Assembly: GCF_000142905.1 (NCBI RefSeq)
Contig: NW_013657670.1
Coordinates: forward strand, 397,763 to 461,762
Origin: Thecamonas trahens ATCC 50062
Lineage: Eukaryota; Apusozoa; Apusomonadida; Apusomonadidae
Direction: 5' to 3'
DNA length: 64,000 nt
The notes beneath the pieces are model-generated. The model was not told where the DNA came from. It made no database searches and saw only the letters and a program-made list of their open reading frames with translations. Shown one piece after another: positions 24,926-34,848 of this stretch. The first letter of the stretch is position 1. Each line of letters begins with the position of its first letter. The position numbers and the translations under genes were made by a program.

Positions 24926-27899
24926 TTACCAGTCGTCGTCGGAGCCGAGCTCCTGGACGGTGTCGGCTGGGAGCTCGGACTCGTCCTTGATGGACATGAC
25001 ACGGTGCGCGGCGCGCTCCTGCTCGGCCGAGAGGGCGATGGTCTTGCGGCGCTTGCGAGACGGAGCCTCCTCGGGCTCGTCGTCATCGGACGAGCTCTCG
25101 TCGTCGTCAGAGCTGTTGGAGCTCTCGTCGCTGTGCGGCTGCGAGCGCTTGCGCTTGGCGGAGCCGGCGTGGTCGTCCTCGTCGTCCGCGCGCGGGTCAG
25201 TGGCGGCTTCGAGGGCCTGGCGCAGGGTGTTGTGCTCGGCCGGGTCGAGCTTGTCGTCGTCGTTGCCAAAGGTGGCGGCGGCGGCGGCATCGTCGGCGAG
25301 GCGGGCGCGCTCGGCCTCGTGCTCCTTGAGCTTGGCGACGTAAGCCTTCTGGATGGGCGACTTTGCGGTGTTGAGGCCGGCCTCAAAGGCCTCCACGGCG
25401 GCGGTGTCGCCGGGCGCAAAGGTGATGGAGTCGCGCTTAGCGCGGATCCAGCGGGAATGGTTGCCGATGGCGGAGATGAGGTAGGCGACGCGCTTGCGGA
25501 GGGCGGGCGCGATAGCCTTGTTCCTGGAGAAGGTACGGACCGAGGAGAGGACAGGCGCCAGAAGCTCCGGGAAGGCAATCGTGCCAGCGAGCGAGTGGGC
25601 GTGGCGGAGGAGGATAAAGGCGACGCGGTCGACGACCGAAGTCTTGAAGGCGCGCGAGGTGGTGTACGACTTGGTCACCTTGACTACGATGGTGAGGTCG
25701 ATGGGCTTGGTCGTCGACGCCGCCGACTTTTTGGCGAGCGACTCCGCGTGGAGAATGGAGAGGAGGGCGGTGGCAGCCGGGGTGACGAGGCCAGTAGCAG
25801 CGGCAAGGTTGACAAGGTCCTCCATGACGTGCAAGTGGAGCGGGAAGTAGCGGGCCGACGGCGCAAGAGTGGCGATGCCGGACAGGATCTGGATCACCGG
25901 GTAGCGGAGCGGCTCGAGCTTGTCCGAGTCCTTGTACTGCGCAAGGATCTGGGCCCAGAGGCGGAGCGAGTGAACAACCTGCCAGTTGTAGACGGTGGCG
26001 AGCGAGGACTTGGACTGGGCCGAGATGGCGGTGCGGAGAAGGATGGCGAGCTGGCGGATGTAGACAAAGGCGTGCTGGTACGAAGCCTCGACGTTGATAC
26101 CAAAGAGCTCGACCAGACAGTTGCGGAGGAGCTGCTGGCGGGCGGCGGTGTGGGCGGCGGTGTGCTTGACCTCGCGGACAAAGGCCATGTACGAGCGCTT
26201 GAGCGCGTCATTGATGAACCAGGCAGGCAGGTTGAGCGCCATGGTGCGGATGGTGAGGAAGGCGTGGAGCATGGTGTCCTCCGACTCGGCACGGGCCCAA
26301 TGCGCCACAAGGGTCTTGAGCAGCCGCTTGGCCGTCTTCAGCTGGTGCTGCATGAACGGAATGAGCGCGTCGAGGTGGACAAAGACCAGACGCAGGATGG
26401 ACGGGTCGCGGACGCCATCGACAAACACAATGAGCGTCCGGAGGTACGACTGGACCGTGCGCTTGATACCGACAAAGCCCGGGACCTTGGACGGCACAGC
26501 CCGCGGGCCGGGCGTGTACGGCTTGCGCTGCGAGCCGCGGCTCCGCGCCCGCTGCGACTGGATTTGGAGGTAGGCGTTGAAGATCTTGTGCATGTTGCGG
26601 AGCGAGAAGAGGACAATCATGTTGAAGACTGCCTCCGACTCGACGCGGAACCGAATCTTGCCCAGGGCCTTGGTCACTGCGGCCTCGTTCTCATCGCGCT
26701 CGGACCGGGTGCTGGCGGCCTGCCCGCTGGCGTCGACTGTCATGGCCACTGCAGACTTGAACGCCGCCACAAAGGTACGGATCCGGCGCGGAGTCAGCTC
26801 CTTGGTCACAAGCAACTTCTTCCACTGCGAGTACATCTCTGCCGAGATGACTGGCAGCTTGCTCAGCGGCATGTCCTTCTTGCGGTTGCGCTTCTCCTCG
26901 GCCGCAGCCTCGCGGAGGAGCTCGGCCTCGGCCGCAACCTCTTCCTCCTCGCCGTCGTCCGACTCGGCGGCAAAGTCGAGAAGCCCGGCGTCGTGCTCCT
27001 GCAGAAACTTGAAAAACTCCGGATCCTGCTCCGCAAGCTGGTCCATCTGCATCTTGTGTTCATCAACTACCTTGGCACGCGCGTTCTTGGCGCTGCTGGC
27101 CACGTTGTTCGACGCGTCGTCCGATGCGCTGCCGTCGTCCGACGAGCTGAAGCCATCGACGCCAAACTTGGCCACCAGATCGGCCTCGGTCACGCCTTCT
27201 CCCTCGCTGCTCTCGCCCTCGTCGTCGTCGCCATCCGAGGACGCCTCCGCCGCGCCATCGTCGTCATCATCGCTGTCCTGCATCTTCTGCATAAAGCCCT
27301 CAAAGTCCAGCCCGGCGTACTTATCCTTCTTGCTCCCACGAGCCGACTTGCCAGCCTTGCCGGCCACGGCATCACCAGCCTCGACAGCCATGGCCAGCAT
27401 CTCATCAGCCTCGTCCGACTCTTCGTCCTCGGGCAGAGCCGAGATCTTCGGCCGCTGACGCTTGTTCTTCTTCTTCTTGCCCTTCACTCCGAGCTCGGCC
27501 GCGCCCCGGGCCTTTGCTTTGGACCTCGACTCCTCCTTAGCCAGCCGGATAGCCCTACGGATGGCCTTGCTCTCCTCACGCTCAGCCACATCCTTCACCA
27601 CTTTGCGCCGCTTGAGCTCTCCCTTGAGGTTCTGTGCGTGTGAAGGGGAAGGGGGTGAGCAATGCGGTAGGATTGGGGAGGCGGGGACTGGGTGGGTGGG
27701 GAGGGGGGGGGGGGAGGGGGTGACCATCCTCCCATCCATCCGCCATCTCGCCGACCTAGGGGGGGGGGGGCAGGAGCAGGGGGGGGGGGGGACAGGGGTG
27801 GGGAGGGGGGAGAGAGAGAGAGAGAAGAAGGAAGAGGGAAGAGGTAGTACGTACCTTGTTCTCATACTTCTTGGTGGCCTTGTCCTTCTTGCGCACCAT
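24926..27899 (-). CDS. NOC2: NOC2-like ribosome biogenesis protein (two exons)
   Basis: complement(join(24926..27631,27855..27899)), 916 residues. Exon 1 encodes MVRKKDKATKKYENK and ends at a GTACGT donor; exon 2 resumes with NLKGELKRRKVVK after a CACAG acceptor, phase 0. NOC2 forms nucleolar complexes with NOC1 and NOC3 that drive pre-60S assembly and export. The N-terminal 250 residues are Lys-rich then acidic Ser/Asp-rich. A family-typical stretch begins around DPEFFKFLQEHDAGLLDF, and the Noc2 domain continues with PRRIRTFVAAFKSAV, LRNMHKIFNAYLQ, then IRQLAILLRTAI. The C-terminus is again acidic and Lys-rich, a nucleolar signature. The gene diverges from valyl-tRNA synthetase. Confidence 0.9.
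27632..27854 (-). other. NOC2 intron, C-rich in sense orientation
   Basis: 223-nt GT-AG intron (sense 5' GTACGTACTACC, 3' CACACGCACAG). The plus strand carries G tracts at 27702-27718, 27760-27770 and 27781-27791 and an AG repeat at 27810-27824; the transcript therefore has several long C tracts. It is one of two clear introns in the window, both with GTACG donors. Confidence 0.85.
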
Positions 27900-28155
27900 T
27901 GTCCCTGTGGCGGAAAGACGAGTGACAAAGCCCTGAGCGACGGGCCTGGGGCTGGCTCACCGAGAGGGGCTGACTCGGCTTGGCTGGGCAGGGCTGGCTG
28001 GCAGGATGGTGACCCGTGGCGGTGGTGATCAGACGCGACACGACGACTGGTAGTCCTGCCGCTGCCCCCACCATTGCGCTTGCCCCTCCCCTCTACCCCT
28101 CCGACCCACCTACGCACCATCTCCTACCACTTTACTCTACTCTACCCTCAGGTCT
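27900..28155. promoter_or_regulatory. Divergent promoter of NOC2 and valyl-tRNA synthetase
   Basis: 256 bp between the two ATGs. Near the plus-strand start there is a pyrimidine-rich stretch ending TACCCTCAG at 28144-28151, which resembles a 3' splice site and could mark a 5' UTR intron. No TATA box is evident. Confidence 0.4.
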
Positions 28156-31100
28156 ATGCTCCGGGCGTACTGGGCGCGGATGGTGCCGGTGGCCACCTTG
28201 GCTGGTCGGAGGTGGGCTGCTAGCGCGGGCGCGGGCGGGCTGGCGGCAGGGTACGAGCCCGCGGCTGTGGAGGCTGGCAAGGTGGCGCGATGGGAGGCCT
28301 GGCGAGTGCAGCAGGCCAAAGAAGCAGCAAAGACAGGCAGCTTGCGAAGGCCGACGTTTACCGTCCTCCTCCCGCCACCCAACGTGACTGGCGCGCTGCA
28401 TCTGGGCCACGCGCTGACGGTTGCGGTGGAGGATGCGGCGGTGCGGGCGGCGCGGGCTCGCGGCGAGGAGACTCTGTGGATCCCCGGGCTGGACCACGCT
28501 GGCATCGCCACCCAGGTTGTGGTTGAGAGCAAGATCCAGCGCGAGCGCGGCATCTCGCGGCATGAGCTCGGCCGCGACGCATTTGTGCGCGAAGTTCACG
28601 CTTGGAAGGAGGCGACCGGCGATGGACGCATTCGTGACCAGCTGCGGATGCTAGGCGGCGGGCTCGACTGGGCGCACGAGTACTTTACCATGGATCCGGC
28701 GCGGTCGCAGGCGGTCGATACTGCGTTTATGCAGCTCGCCGCCGACGGGCTTATCTACCGTGATCTGCGGCTGGTCAACTGGTGCCCAACGCTGCGGTCG
28801 GCCATTTCGGATGTCGAGGTTGACCACGTCGACGTCGCGCCCGACTCGACCATTGCCCTGCCCGACGGCCGCCGGGTTCCGTCCGGTCGGCTGTATACTA
28901 TCCGCTACGCCGTCGCCAACTCACCGTCTGGAGAGACCGTGGCGGTGCAGACAACCCGTCCCGAGACGGTGCTGGTTGACACGGCGCTGGCCGTCCACCC
29001 CGACGACCCGCGCCACGCGCGGCTCGCCGGCAAGAGCGTGAAGCACCCGCTGACGGGCGCGCTGCTGCCGGTGGTTGCCGACGCGACGGCCGTCGATCCC
29101 GAATTCGGAACAGGCGTGGTCAAGATCTCGCCCGGCGTCGACTTTAACGACTACGCCACCGGCGTCCGGCACGGCCAAGCTCCGCTGACGCTCTTTGACG
29201 ACGTTGGCCATGTGGCGCTGAGCGAGCTGGTTGCCCACCTCGGTGACACACCACTCCCGGCTGAGTTGGCTGAGCTTGAGGGCGTCGACCGGTACGAGGC
29301 GCGTGCACGCATCATTGAGCTTCTCGAGGCTAGTGGTGCGTACGGCGGCCATGAGCCGTATGCACAGAGCCTTGCGGTCTGCTCACGGACTGGCGACGTG
29401 CTCGAACCGCTCCTCCGCCCGCAGTGGTTTCTCAGGACTCGCGAGCTAGCCGAGGCGGCGCGTAAGGCGGTCGAGACTGGCGCGCTCACGATTGCGCCCG
29501 CGTCGTTCGAGGCAACATGGGACGAGTGGATGCATCAGCTCAACGACTGGTGCCTCTCGCGGCAGCTCTGGTGGGGCCATCGGGTTCCGGCGTGGCGGGC
29601 ACCGGGCTCATCGGGCTTGCACACTTCAGACTGGGTCTTTGCCGCCGACGAGGCGGCGGCATCGGTTGCCGCCGCCGAGGTCTGGGGCTCGGGTGACGTG
29701 GTCCGCGACGACGACGTGCTCGACACGTGGTTCTCGTCGGCGCTGCTGCCGATGTCGGCGCTGGGGTGGCCGCATGCCGATCCGCGCCGCGCCGGCTACC
29801 CGCTGACACTCATGGAGACCGGCTCGGACATCCTGGTCTTTTGGGTCGCACGCATGGTAATGCTCTGCACCCACCTCGCGCCTGGCGGTGAGCTCCCATT
29901 CAAGCACATCGACCTCCACCAGATGGTCCGCGACAAGTCAGGGCGCAAGATGTCCAAGTCGCTCGGCAATGTACTCGATCCGGCCGACCTCATTCAGGGG
30001 GCGTCGCTGGACAAGCTTCTCGCTGCGCTCGAGGGCGGCAACTTGCCTGCGGGCGAGCGCGCCCGTGCAAGTTCGGACCTCAAGGCTGCGTTCCCCGACG
30101 GTTTTCCGGCGTTCGGCACCGACGCGCTCCGGTATGCCCTTCTCGAAATGACTAAGCAATCGCACTTTATCAATCTCGACCCATCGCTGGTCCTCTCGGC
30201 GCGCAAATTCTGCAACAAGATCTGGAACGGACTCCGGTATGTGCTGCTTGCCACCGAGGACGAGGGTGCAGTTCCGCAGTACGTCCAGCAGCTGGCGTCG
30301 GGTGCTGATGGGCGGGCCGAGCTCCGGCTGACGCCCGACACCGCGGCGGCGCTGACGCCAATGGACGCGTGGATTCTGAGCAAGCTTGACGTCATGGCGG
30401 CCGAGGTGCAGGCAGCGGCGCAGCCGCCGCTGGCGCTGCACAAGGCGGCTCGCGCGGTGTCGGGCTTTTTCGTCGATGCTTTCTGCGACATCTACGTGGA
30501 ACACACCAAGGTGAGTAAGGGCGGCGTCGAGGGCGCAGTTCTTGCCCACTGTGCGCTCTCATTCCTCACGGCGGCGCACCCGCTGCTACCGTTCCTCACC
30601 GACGAGCTGGTGAGCCACGCGGTCGGGCTGTGCGACGAGCTGCCAGCAAGTGTCGATACTCGGGTTGCGCCACTCCCCGAGGCCTTTGCGGTCTCGCCGT
30701 CGGATGTGCCTCGGCAGCTTGCCAACGCTGCCGCCGCAATCGACGGCTACGTCCTTCCGTTGCTGGAGCAGGTCCGATCGCTTCGGGCGAGCTGGACCCC
30801 GCCGCGCGGAGCAGCAGTGTACGTGGTGAGCGAGGCGAGCAAGGTGGTGGCCGACGCTCAAGCACGAAGCCAGGTCCACGCCCTTGTGGCGCGGCTAGCC
30901 AAGGCCCAAGACGTGACCGACACGCCTCGCGATGGGTACGTCGAGCACGGTGCCATCGAGTTTGGGGTCGGCCCGCACGCCATCCGGGTCGCGCTCACGG
31001 CCGAGCCCGGATTGGCGCTCGGCCAGGCCGCGCGGACGCTGAGCAAGAGCCAGCGGGCCGAGCTCGGCGCCCGTTCGGCCAAGTTGGAGGCACAGATTGC

Positions 31101-31230
31101 CAAGTTGGAGAAGATCATGGCTGGGGAGCACTACGCCACCCGCGTGCCGGCGGCGGTGCAGGCCGGTAACGCGACCAAGCTGGACGAGCTGAGAACCAAG
31201 CTGGAGAGTCTGACCAAGGCGCTGGCCTAG
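28156..31230 (+). CDS. VARS: Valyl-tRNA synthetase (possibly mitochondrial or dual-targeted)
   Basis: Encodes 1024 residues from ATG 28156. It is a class I aminoacyl-tRNA synthetase that charges tRNA-Val: HIGH motif as HLGH at 82-85 inside PPPNVTGALHLGHAL, followed by GLDHAGIATQVVVE, and KMSKS at 598-602. The editing (CP1) domain that removes misacylated Thr lies between, with TTRPETVLVDTALAVHP. The C-terminal anticodon-binding domain and a short helical Val_tRNA-synt_C tail are present. The first 35 residues are Arg/Ala-rich without acids, like a mitochondrial targeting peptide. Whether a separate cytosolic enzyme exists cannot be seen here. Its stop is 9 bp from that of the site-2 protease. 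Confidence 0.95.
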   Translation: MLRAYWARMVPVATLAGRRWAASAGAGGLAAGYEPAAVEAGKVARWEAWRVQQAKEAAKTGSLRRPTFTVLLPPPNVTGALHLGHALTVAVEDAAVRAARARGEETLWIPGLDHAGIATQVVVESKIQRERGISRHELGRDAFVREVHAWKEATGDGRIRDQLRMLGGGLDWAHEYFTMDPARSQAVDTAFMQLAADGLIYRDLRLVNWCPTLRSAISDVEVDHVDVAPDSTIALPDGRRVPSGRLYTIRYAVANSPSGETVAVQTTRPETVLVDTALAVHPDDPRHARLAGKSVKHPLTGALLPVVADATAVDPEFGTGVVKISPGVDFNDYATGVRHGQAPLTLFDDVGHVALSELVAHLGDTPLPAELAELEGVDRYEARARIIELLEASGAYGGHEPYAQSLAVCSRTGDVLEPLLRPQWFLRTRELAEAARKAVETGALTIAPASFEATWDEWMHQLNDWCLSRQLWWGHRVPAWRAPGSSGLHTSDWVFAADEAAASVAAAEVWGSGDVVRDDDVLDTWFSSALLPMSALGWPHADPRRAGYPLTLMETGSDILVFWVARMVMLCTHLAPGGELPFKHIDLHQMVRDKSGRKMSKSLGNVLDPADLIQGASLDKLLAALEGGNLPAGERARASSDLKAAFPDGFPAFGTDALRYALLEMTKQSHFINLDPSLVLSARKFCNKIWNGLRYVLLATEDEGAVPQYVQQLASGADGRAELRLTPDTAAALTPMDAWILSKLDVMAAEVQAAAQPPLALHKAARAVSGFFVDAFCDIYVEHTKVSKGGVEGAVLAHCALSFLTAAHPLLPFLTDELVSHAVGLCDELPASVDTRVAPLPEAFAVSPSDVPRQLANAAAAIDGYVLPLLEQVRSLRASWTPPRGAAVYVVSEASKVVADAQARSQVHALVARLAKAQDVTDTPRDGYVEHGAIEFGVGPHAIRVALTAEPGLALGQAARTLSKSQRAELGARSAKLEAQIAKLEKIMAGEHYATRVPAAVQAGNATKLDELRTKLESLTKALA

Positions 31231-31239
31231 TCGTCATTG

Positions 31240-32643
31240 TCATGGGAGGAGTGAGAGAGCAATGTTGACGACGAGCAGGCCAGTCCCGATGCGGAGCAGC
31301 CATGTCGTCGCAATAGCAGCAGAGTGCGGAGCGCGCGGGAAGAGCGCGGCCATGCCGATGGCGTAAACATGCTCGCCGTCTAGAGTGTAGACCGGCGCCG
31401 CATTGAGTGCGGCGAGGCCGGCCGAGAGCGAGACCACAAACGAGAGGACGGACGAGACCGCTTCGAGCGCCGAGAGCGCAAGCCAGCCTCCGAGCCGCGG
31501 ATAGAGATCGCCGACGCGGACCGCGGCAAAGACCGTGGCTGGATGACCGGTAAAAAAGATGTGCTGCTCGCTGTGTGCAGGGCTCTGGGCGAAGGTGATG
31601 CGATAGAGGAACGAAATGCCGGCATCCGGCTCGAGGACTGGTGTTAGGCACGCTTGTGAGGCCAGGCAAGGACAGGCATCGCCGCTCAGTGCGGATGACG
31701 CCTTCATGCACACGACGCTGCCAGCCGCAGCAATGCTGAAGCACGGCGGTGGATCGCCAGGCCCACGGACGCGCGGTGGAAGGTCGCCGCGAGCGACGCA
31801 TCGCGATGCCGGAGCCGCTCCCATCGCAACCTCGCTCAAGCAGCGCTGCCAGGCCGCAGGCGATTCAACAATGCAGTCGTCGACGCGAGTCACCAGATGA
31901 CCGGCCTGCAGCGAGGCGGCGAGCGGCGAGCTGGGGTCGACGCTATGAACGTAGGCGCCGGCGCCGGCGGCCGAGGCAAAGAGCGGGGAGACAGCAAGCG
32001 GAAGCGCCCATAGGAGTACAAGTGCAAGGAGCGCTAGAACAGCGTTGTGGAAAACACCGGCGAGAAAGATGCGCAGGCGAGCCGCTGGTGTTGCGCGCTC
32101 CAGATCGGCCGAGTCGATCTCGACGTAAGCGCCCGGGTAGACGACGACAAGGACGAGGCCGGCGCCGCGGATGCGAACGCGCTCTTGAACTGCAGCCAGG
32201 GCGTGTCCGGCCTCGTGGACAACCGTAGCAATAAGAAGGGCGAGGACAAAGGCGATGATGTCGCCGCCAAGCACGTTGTAGCCCGGGATGATGGGCACGA
32301 GCAGTGGGGCAGGGGCGGGCTTGGCCTCCGGGTTCGTGGCATCCTTAGCGGCAGCAGCAGGAGCGATGGCCGTCATCCGAGCATGGATACCAAGAGCCGC
32401 GTTAGCGGCGAGGGCCAGGAGCGCCAGAGCGCAGAGAGCGACGCCGATGACTGCGCCGGCAGCAAACCACCGCGAGGTGAGGTACGCGGCAGCGGCGCCG
32501 AGGCCGCGGGGCGGCGACGGGCGGTGCAGGCGAAGGACGACAAGGGAGCGGACTGAGGCCGCGTGCGGGAGCCAGCCGAGGGCAGAGGCGACGTTGAGTG
32601 CAACCCATGCTATTACGAGGCATGCCGCGAGGTGAAGGAGCAT
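31240..32643 (-). CDS. MBTPS2: Site-2 protease (MBTPS2-like intramembrane zinc metalloprotease)
   Basis: Encodes 467 residues from ATG 32643. S2P cleaves membrane-anchored transcription factors such as SREBP/ATF6 in the Golgi after a first cut by S1P. The zinc-binding HExxH is HEAGH at 143-147 in a TM segment (TVVHEAGHALAAVQE). The second zinc site LDG is at 421-423 in APVYTLDGEH. The stretch VYPGAYVEIDSADLE...LRIFLAGVFHN follows animal MBTPS2 closely. A PDZ-like piece (AYVHSVDPSSPLAASLQ) and a Cys-rich lumenal loop lie between the active-site helices. About seven hydrophobic spans are visible. No substrate gene is recognised nearby. The next minus-strand gene ends 63 bp upstream, so this is one of few tandem pairs. 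Confidence 0.93.
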   Translation of the reverse strand: MLLHLAACLVIAWVALNVASALGWLPHAASVRSLVVLRLHRPSPPRGLGAAAAYLTSRWFAAGAVIGVALCALALLALAANAALGIHARMTAIAPAAAAKDATNPEAKPAPAPLLVPIIPGYNVLGGDIIAFVLALLIATVVHEAGHALAAVQERVRIRGAGLVLVVVYPGAYVEIDSADLERATPAARLRIFLAGVFHNAVLALLALVLLWALPLAVSPLFASAAGAGAYVHSVDPSSPLAASLQAGHLVTRVDDCIVESPAAWQRCLSEVAMGAAPASRCVARGDLPPRVRGPGDPPPCFSIAAAGSVVCMKASSALSGDACPCLASQACLTPVLEPDAGISFLYRITFAQSPAHSEQHIFFTGHPATVFAAVRVGDLYPRLGGWLALSALEAVSSVLSFVVSLSAGLAALNAAPVYTLDGEHVYAIGMAALFPRAPHSAAIATTWLLRIGTGLLVVNIALSLLP

Positions 32644-32706
32644 GGTGCTTGTGTGGGGGGGGGAGGGGGGGGAGTGCGGTCAGGATGGTCAGTGGGAAGG
32701 TTCATC

Positions 32707-33911
32707 TCATGCGTTTCTTGACGAGCGGGTGGAGCGGCGGGTGGAGCGGCGGGTGCGGACAGGCGAAGGCTCGGCATCGTCCGACTGATCGTCGACGGCG
32801 GCCTTGGCGGGCGTCTTCTTGGCCTTGGGGGTCTTCTTAGCCTTGGCGGGCGTCTTCTTGGCCTTGGCCGGGGTGGCCTCGGCCTCGGCCTCGGCCTTGG
32901 CGGCGGCCTTCTTGGCCTTGGGGGTCTTCTTGGCCTTGGCCGGCGTCTTCTTGGCCTTGGCCGGGGTGGCCTCGGCCTTGGCGGCGGCCTTCTTGGCCTT
33001 GGCGGGCGTCTTCTTGGCTTTTTCGGTCTTCTTAGCCTTGCCCTTGGTAGCGTCGTCATCAGCGTCGGCAGCCTTGGCAGAGCGGGCGGCGACCGGGGCG
33101 GAATCATCGTCGTCGTCGTCGGACGACGAGAAATCGTCATACGAGTATTTGATGCCGGCGGCGGCGATCTTGGCAGCGTTGGCCTTGGCAGTCTTGGCGG
33201 CCCGGTTCGCGATGAGCTTGGCACGCTCCTCAGTCATGGGCTTTGAACGCTGCTCGATATCGCGCTTGTGGTGGTCGATGACGAAGAACCTGTCGTCGTG
33301 CTTGTCAAAGGTGTTGGGGTGGACCTTGACGCGCGGCACGTACTGGCAAACGAGCATCGACTCCATGAGCAGGTAGTTGTTCATGGCCTTGGCCACAATC
33401 TTGGCCACAGTCTTGGAGGCAAACTCGATAAAGGCGTAGTGCTTGGAGCGCCCGGTCTTCTTGTTGCGGGCAAGCTTGACCTTGTTGACCGTGCCAAACT
33501 GCGAGAAGAACCCGCGCATCTGCGGCTCAAAGAAGCCGTGCGGGATGTGACCGAGGTAGACAACGCCAGTCTTGAGTTTCCGCTTGCGCGTGCCAGCCTT
33601 GCCGGTCGACCCGGCCGCCTGGGCCTCGTCATCGTCATCGTCGCCGAGCATGATGTTGCCGTCGTCCGAGGCGTCAGCGCCGTCGTCGCCGTCATCGGAC
33701 GACGAGAACTGTGCAAACGAGTCACCAGCAAAGCCCATGCTCGCAGCAGTGCCATCCGAGCTCTCATCCTCCGACTCATCCCCTGACGACGAGAGCGAGA
33801 GCGAGGGGGCGCACGACGCCGAGCCCGAGTCATCCACCGACCGCGAGCCCGAGACCGACTTGGACAGCTTACGCTGCTTCTTGGTCTTCCGCGCGGGAAC
33901 CTTATCCGAGG
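32707..33911 (-). CDS. NIFK/Nop15-like nucleolar RRM protein with Lys-rich tail, 5' exon missing
   Basis: The visible part is about 400 residues and is 5'-incomplete: no ATG precedes the RRM in frame. The frame runs back to KVPARKTKKQRK and meets a likely acceptor (GAATAG) just 5' of 33911, leaving two carry-over bases, so exon 1 lies upstream, probably in the assembly gap. After an acidic Ser/Asp region there is one RRM: RNP2 GVVYLGHIP, RNP1 SKHYAFIEF, followed by YLLMESMLVCQYVP and KVHPNTFDKH, which is characteristic of NIFK/Nop15, a pre-60S factor. The C-terminal 150 residues are KKTPAKAKK repeats like linker-histone tails, ending in Arg/Ser. A role in nucleolar ribosome assembly is inferred from the family. 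Confidence 0.82.
32800..33035 (-). repeat. Coding repeats of KKTPAKAKK type
   Basis: Imperfect, nested direct repeats (GGCGTCTTCTTGGCC-type units on the plus strand) encode alternating KTPAKAKK and AEATPAKAKK units in the tail of the NIFK-like protein. They include a larger duplicated block with AKAEAEAEATPAKA against AKAEATPAKA. Confidence 0.75.
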
Positions 33912-34031
33912 CTATTCAACCATGACATCCATCCGGGGAGGAGGGGACGAGGGAGGGGGGGGGGGGGAGGGTGAGTCGGGCTGTGGACGGAGGGGAAGAG
34001 GGGGGGAGGGGAGGCAGCGGGAGTGGTGAAG

Positions 34032-34625
34032 NNNNNNNNNNNNNNNNNNNNNNNNNNNNNNNNNNNNNNNNNNNNNNNNNNNNNNNNNNNNNNNNNNNNN
34101 NNNNNNNNNNNNNNNNNNNNNNNNNNNNNNNNNNNNNNNNNNNNNNNNNNNNNNNNNNNNNNNNNNNNNNNNNNNNNNNNNNNNNNNNNNNNNNNNNNNN
34201 NNNNNNNNNNNNNNNNNNNNNNNNNNNNNNNNNNNNNNNNNNNNNNNNNNNNNNNNNNNNNNNNNNNNNNNNNNNNNNNNNNNNNNNNNNNNNNNNNNNN
34301 NNNNNNNNNNNNNNNNNNNNNNNNNNNNNNNNNNNNNNNNNNNNNNNNNNNNNNNNNNNNNNNNNNNNNNNNNNNNNNNNNNNNNNNNNNNNNNNNNNNN
34401 NNNNNNNNNNNNNNNNNNNNNNNNNNNNNNNNNNNNNNNNNNNNNNNNNNNNNNNNNNNNNNNNNNNNNNNNNNNNNNNNNNNNNNNNNNNNNNNNNNNN
34501 NNNNNNNNNNNNNNNNNNNNNNNNNNNNNNNNNNNNNNNNNNNNNNNNNNNNNNNNNNNNNNNNNNNNNNNNNNNNNNNNNNNNNNNNNNNNNNNNNNNN
34601 NNNNNNNNNNNNNNNNNNNNNNNNN
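34032..34625. other. Assembly gap (594 N)
   Basis: 594 undetermined bases, flanked on the left by G tracts (33953-33968) and on the right by GGGGGAGGGGGG. The gap probably contains the first exon of the NIFK-like gene (-) and possibly the promoter or a leader exon of the ACAD-like gene (+). Confidence 0.99.
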
Positions 34626-34848
34626 TGTGGCGATGAGGGGCTGGAAGTGATGGTGGAAGGGGGAGGGGGGAGTGATGGTGGTCATGGTGAGTATGATGAT
34701 CCATGATCTTCGTCATGGTCATGGTCATAGTCATGGGTATGGTTCGGCCCGTCATGTGCCTGTCCGCCCTTGCCCCCCCCCCCTCACCCCCCACCCCTTG
34801 CAGCCACCTCTTTCCCTTACCGCCACCTCTCCCTTCACCAGCCACAGG

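Noticed and set aside
24827..27643. 938-codon open frame on the plus strand across the NOC2 gene
   Set aside because: It is antisense to a conserved protein; its Val/Leu/Arg/Gly-rich composition is what GC-rich codon use produces in the opposite frame.
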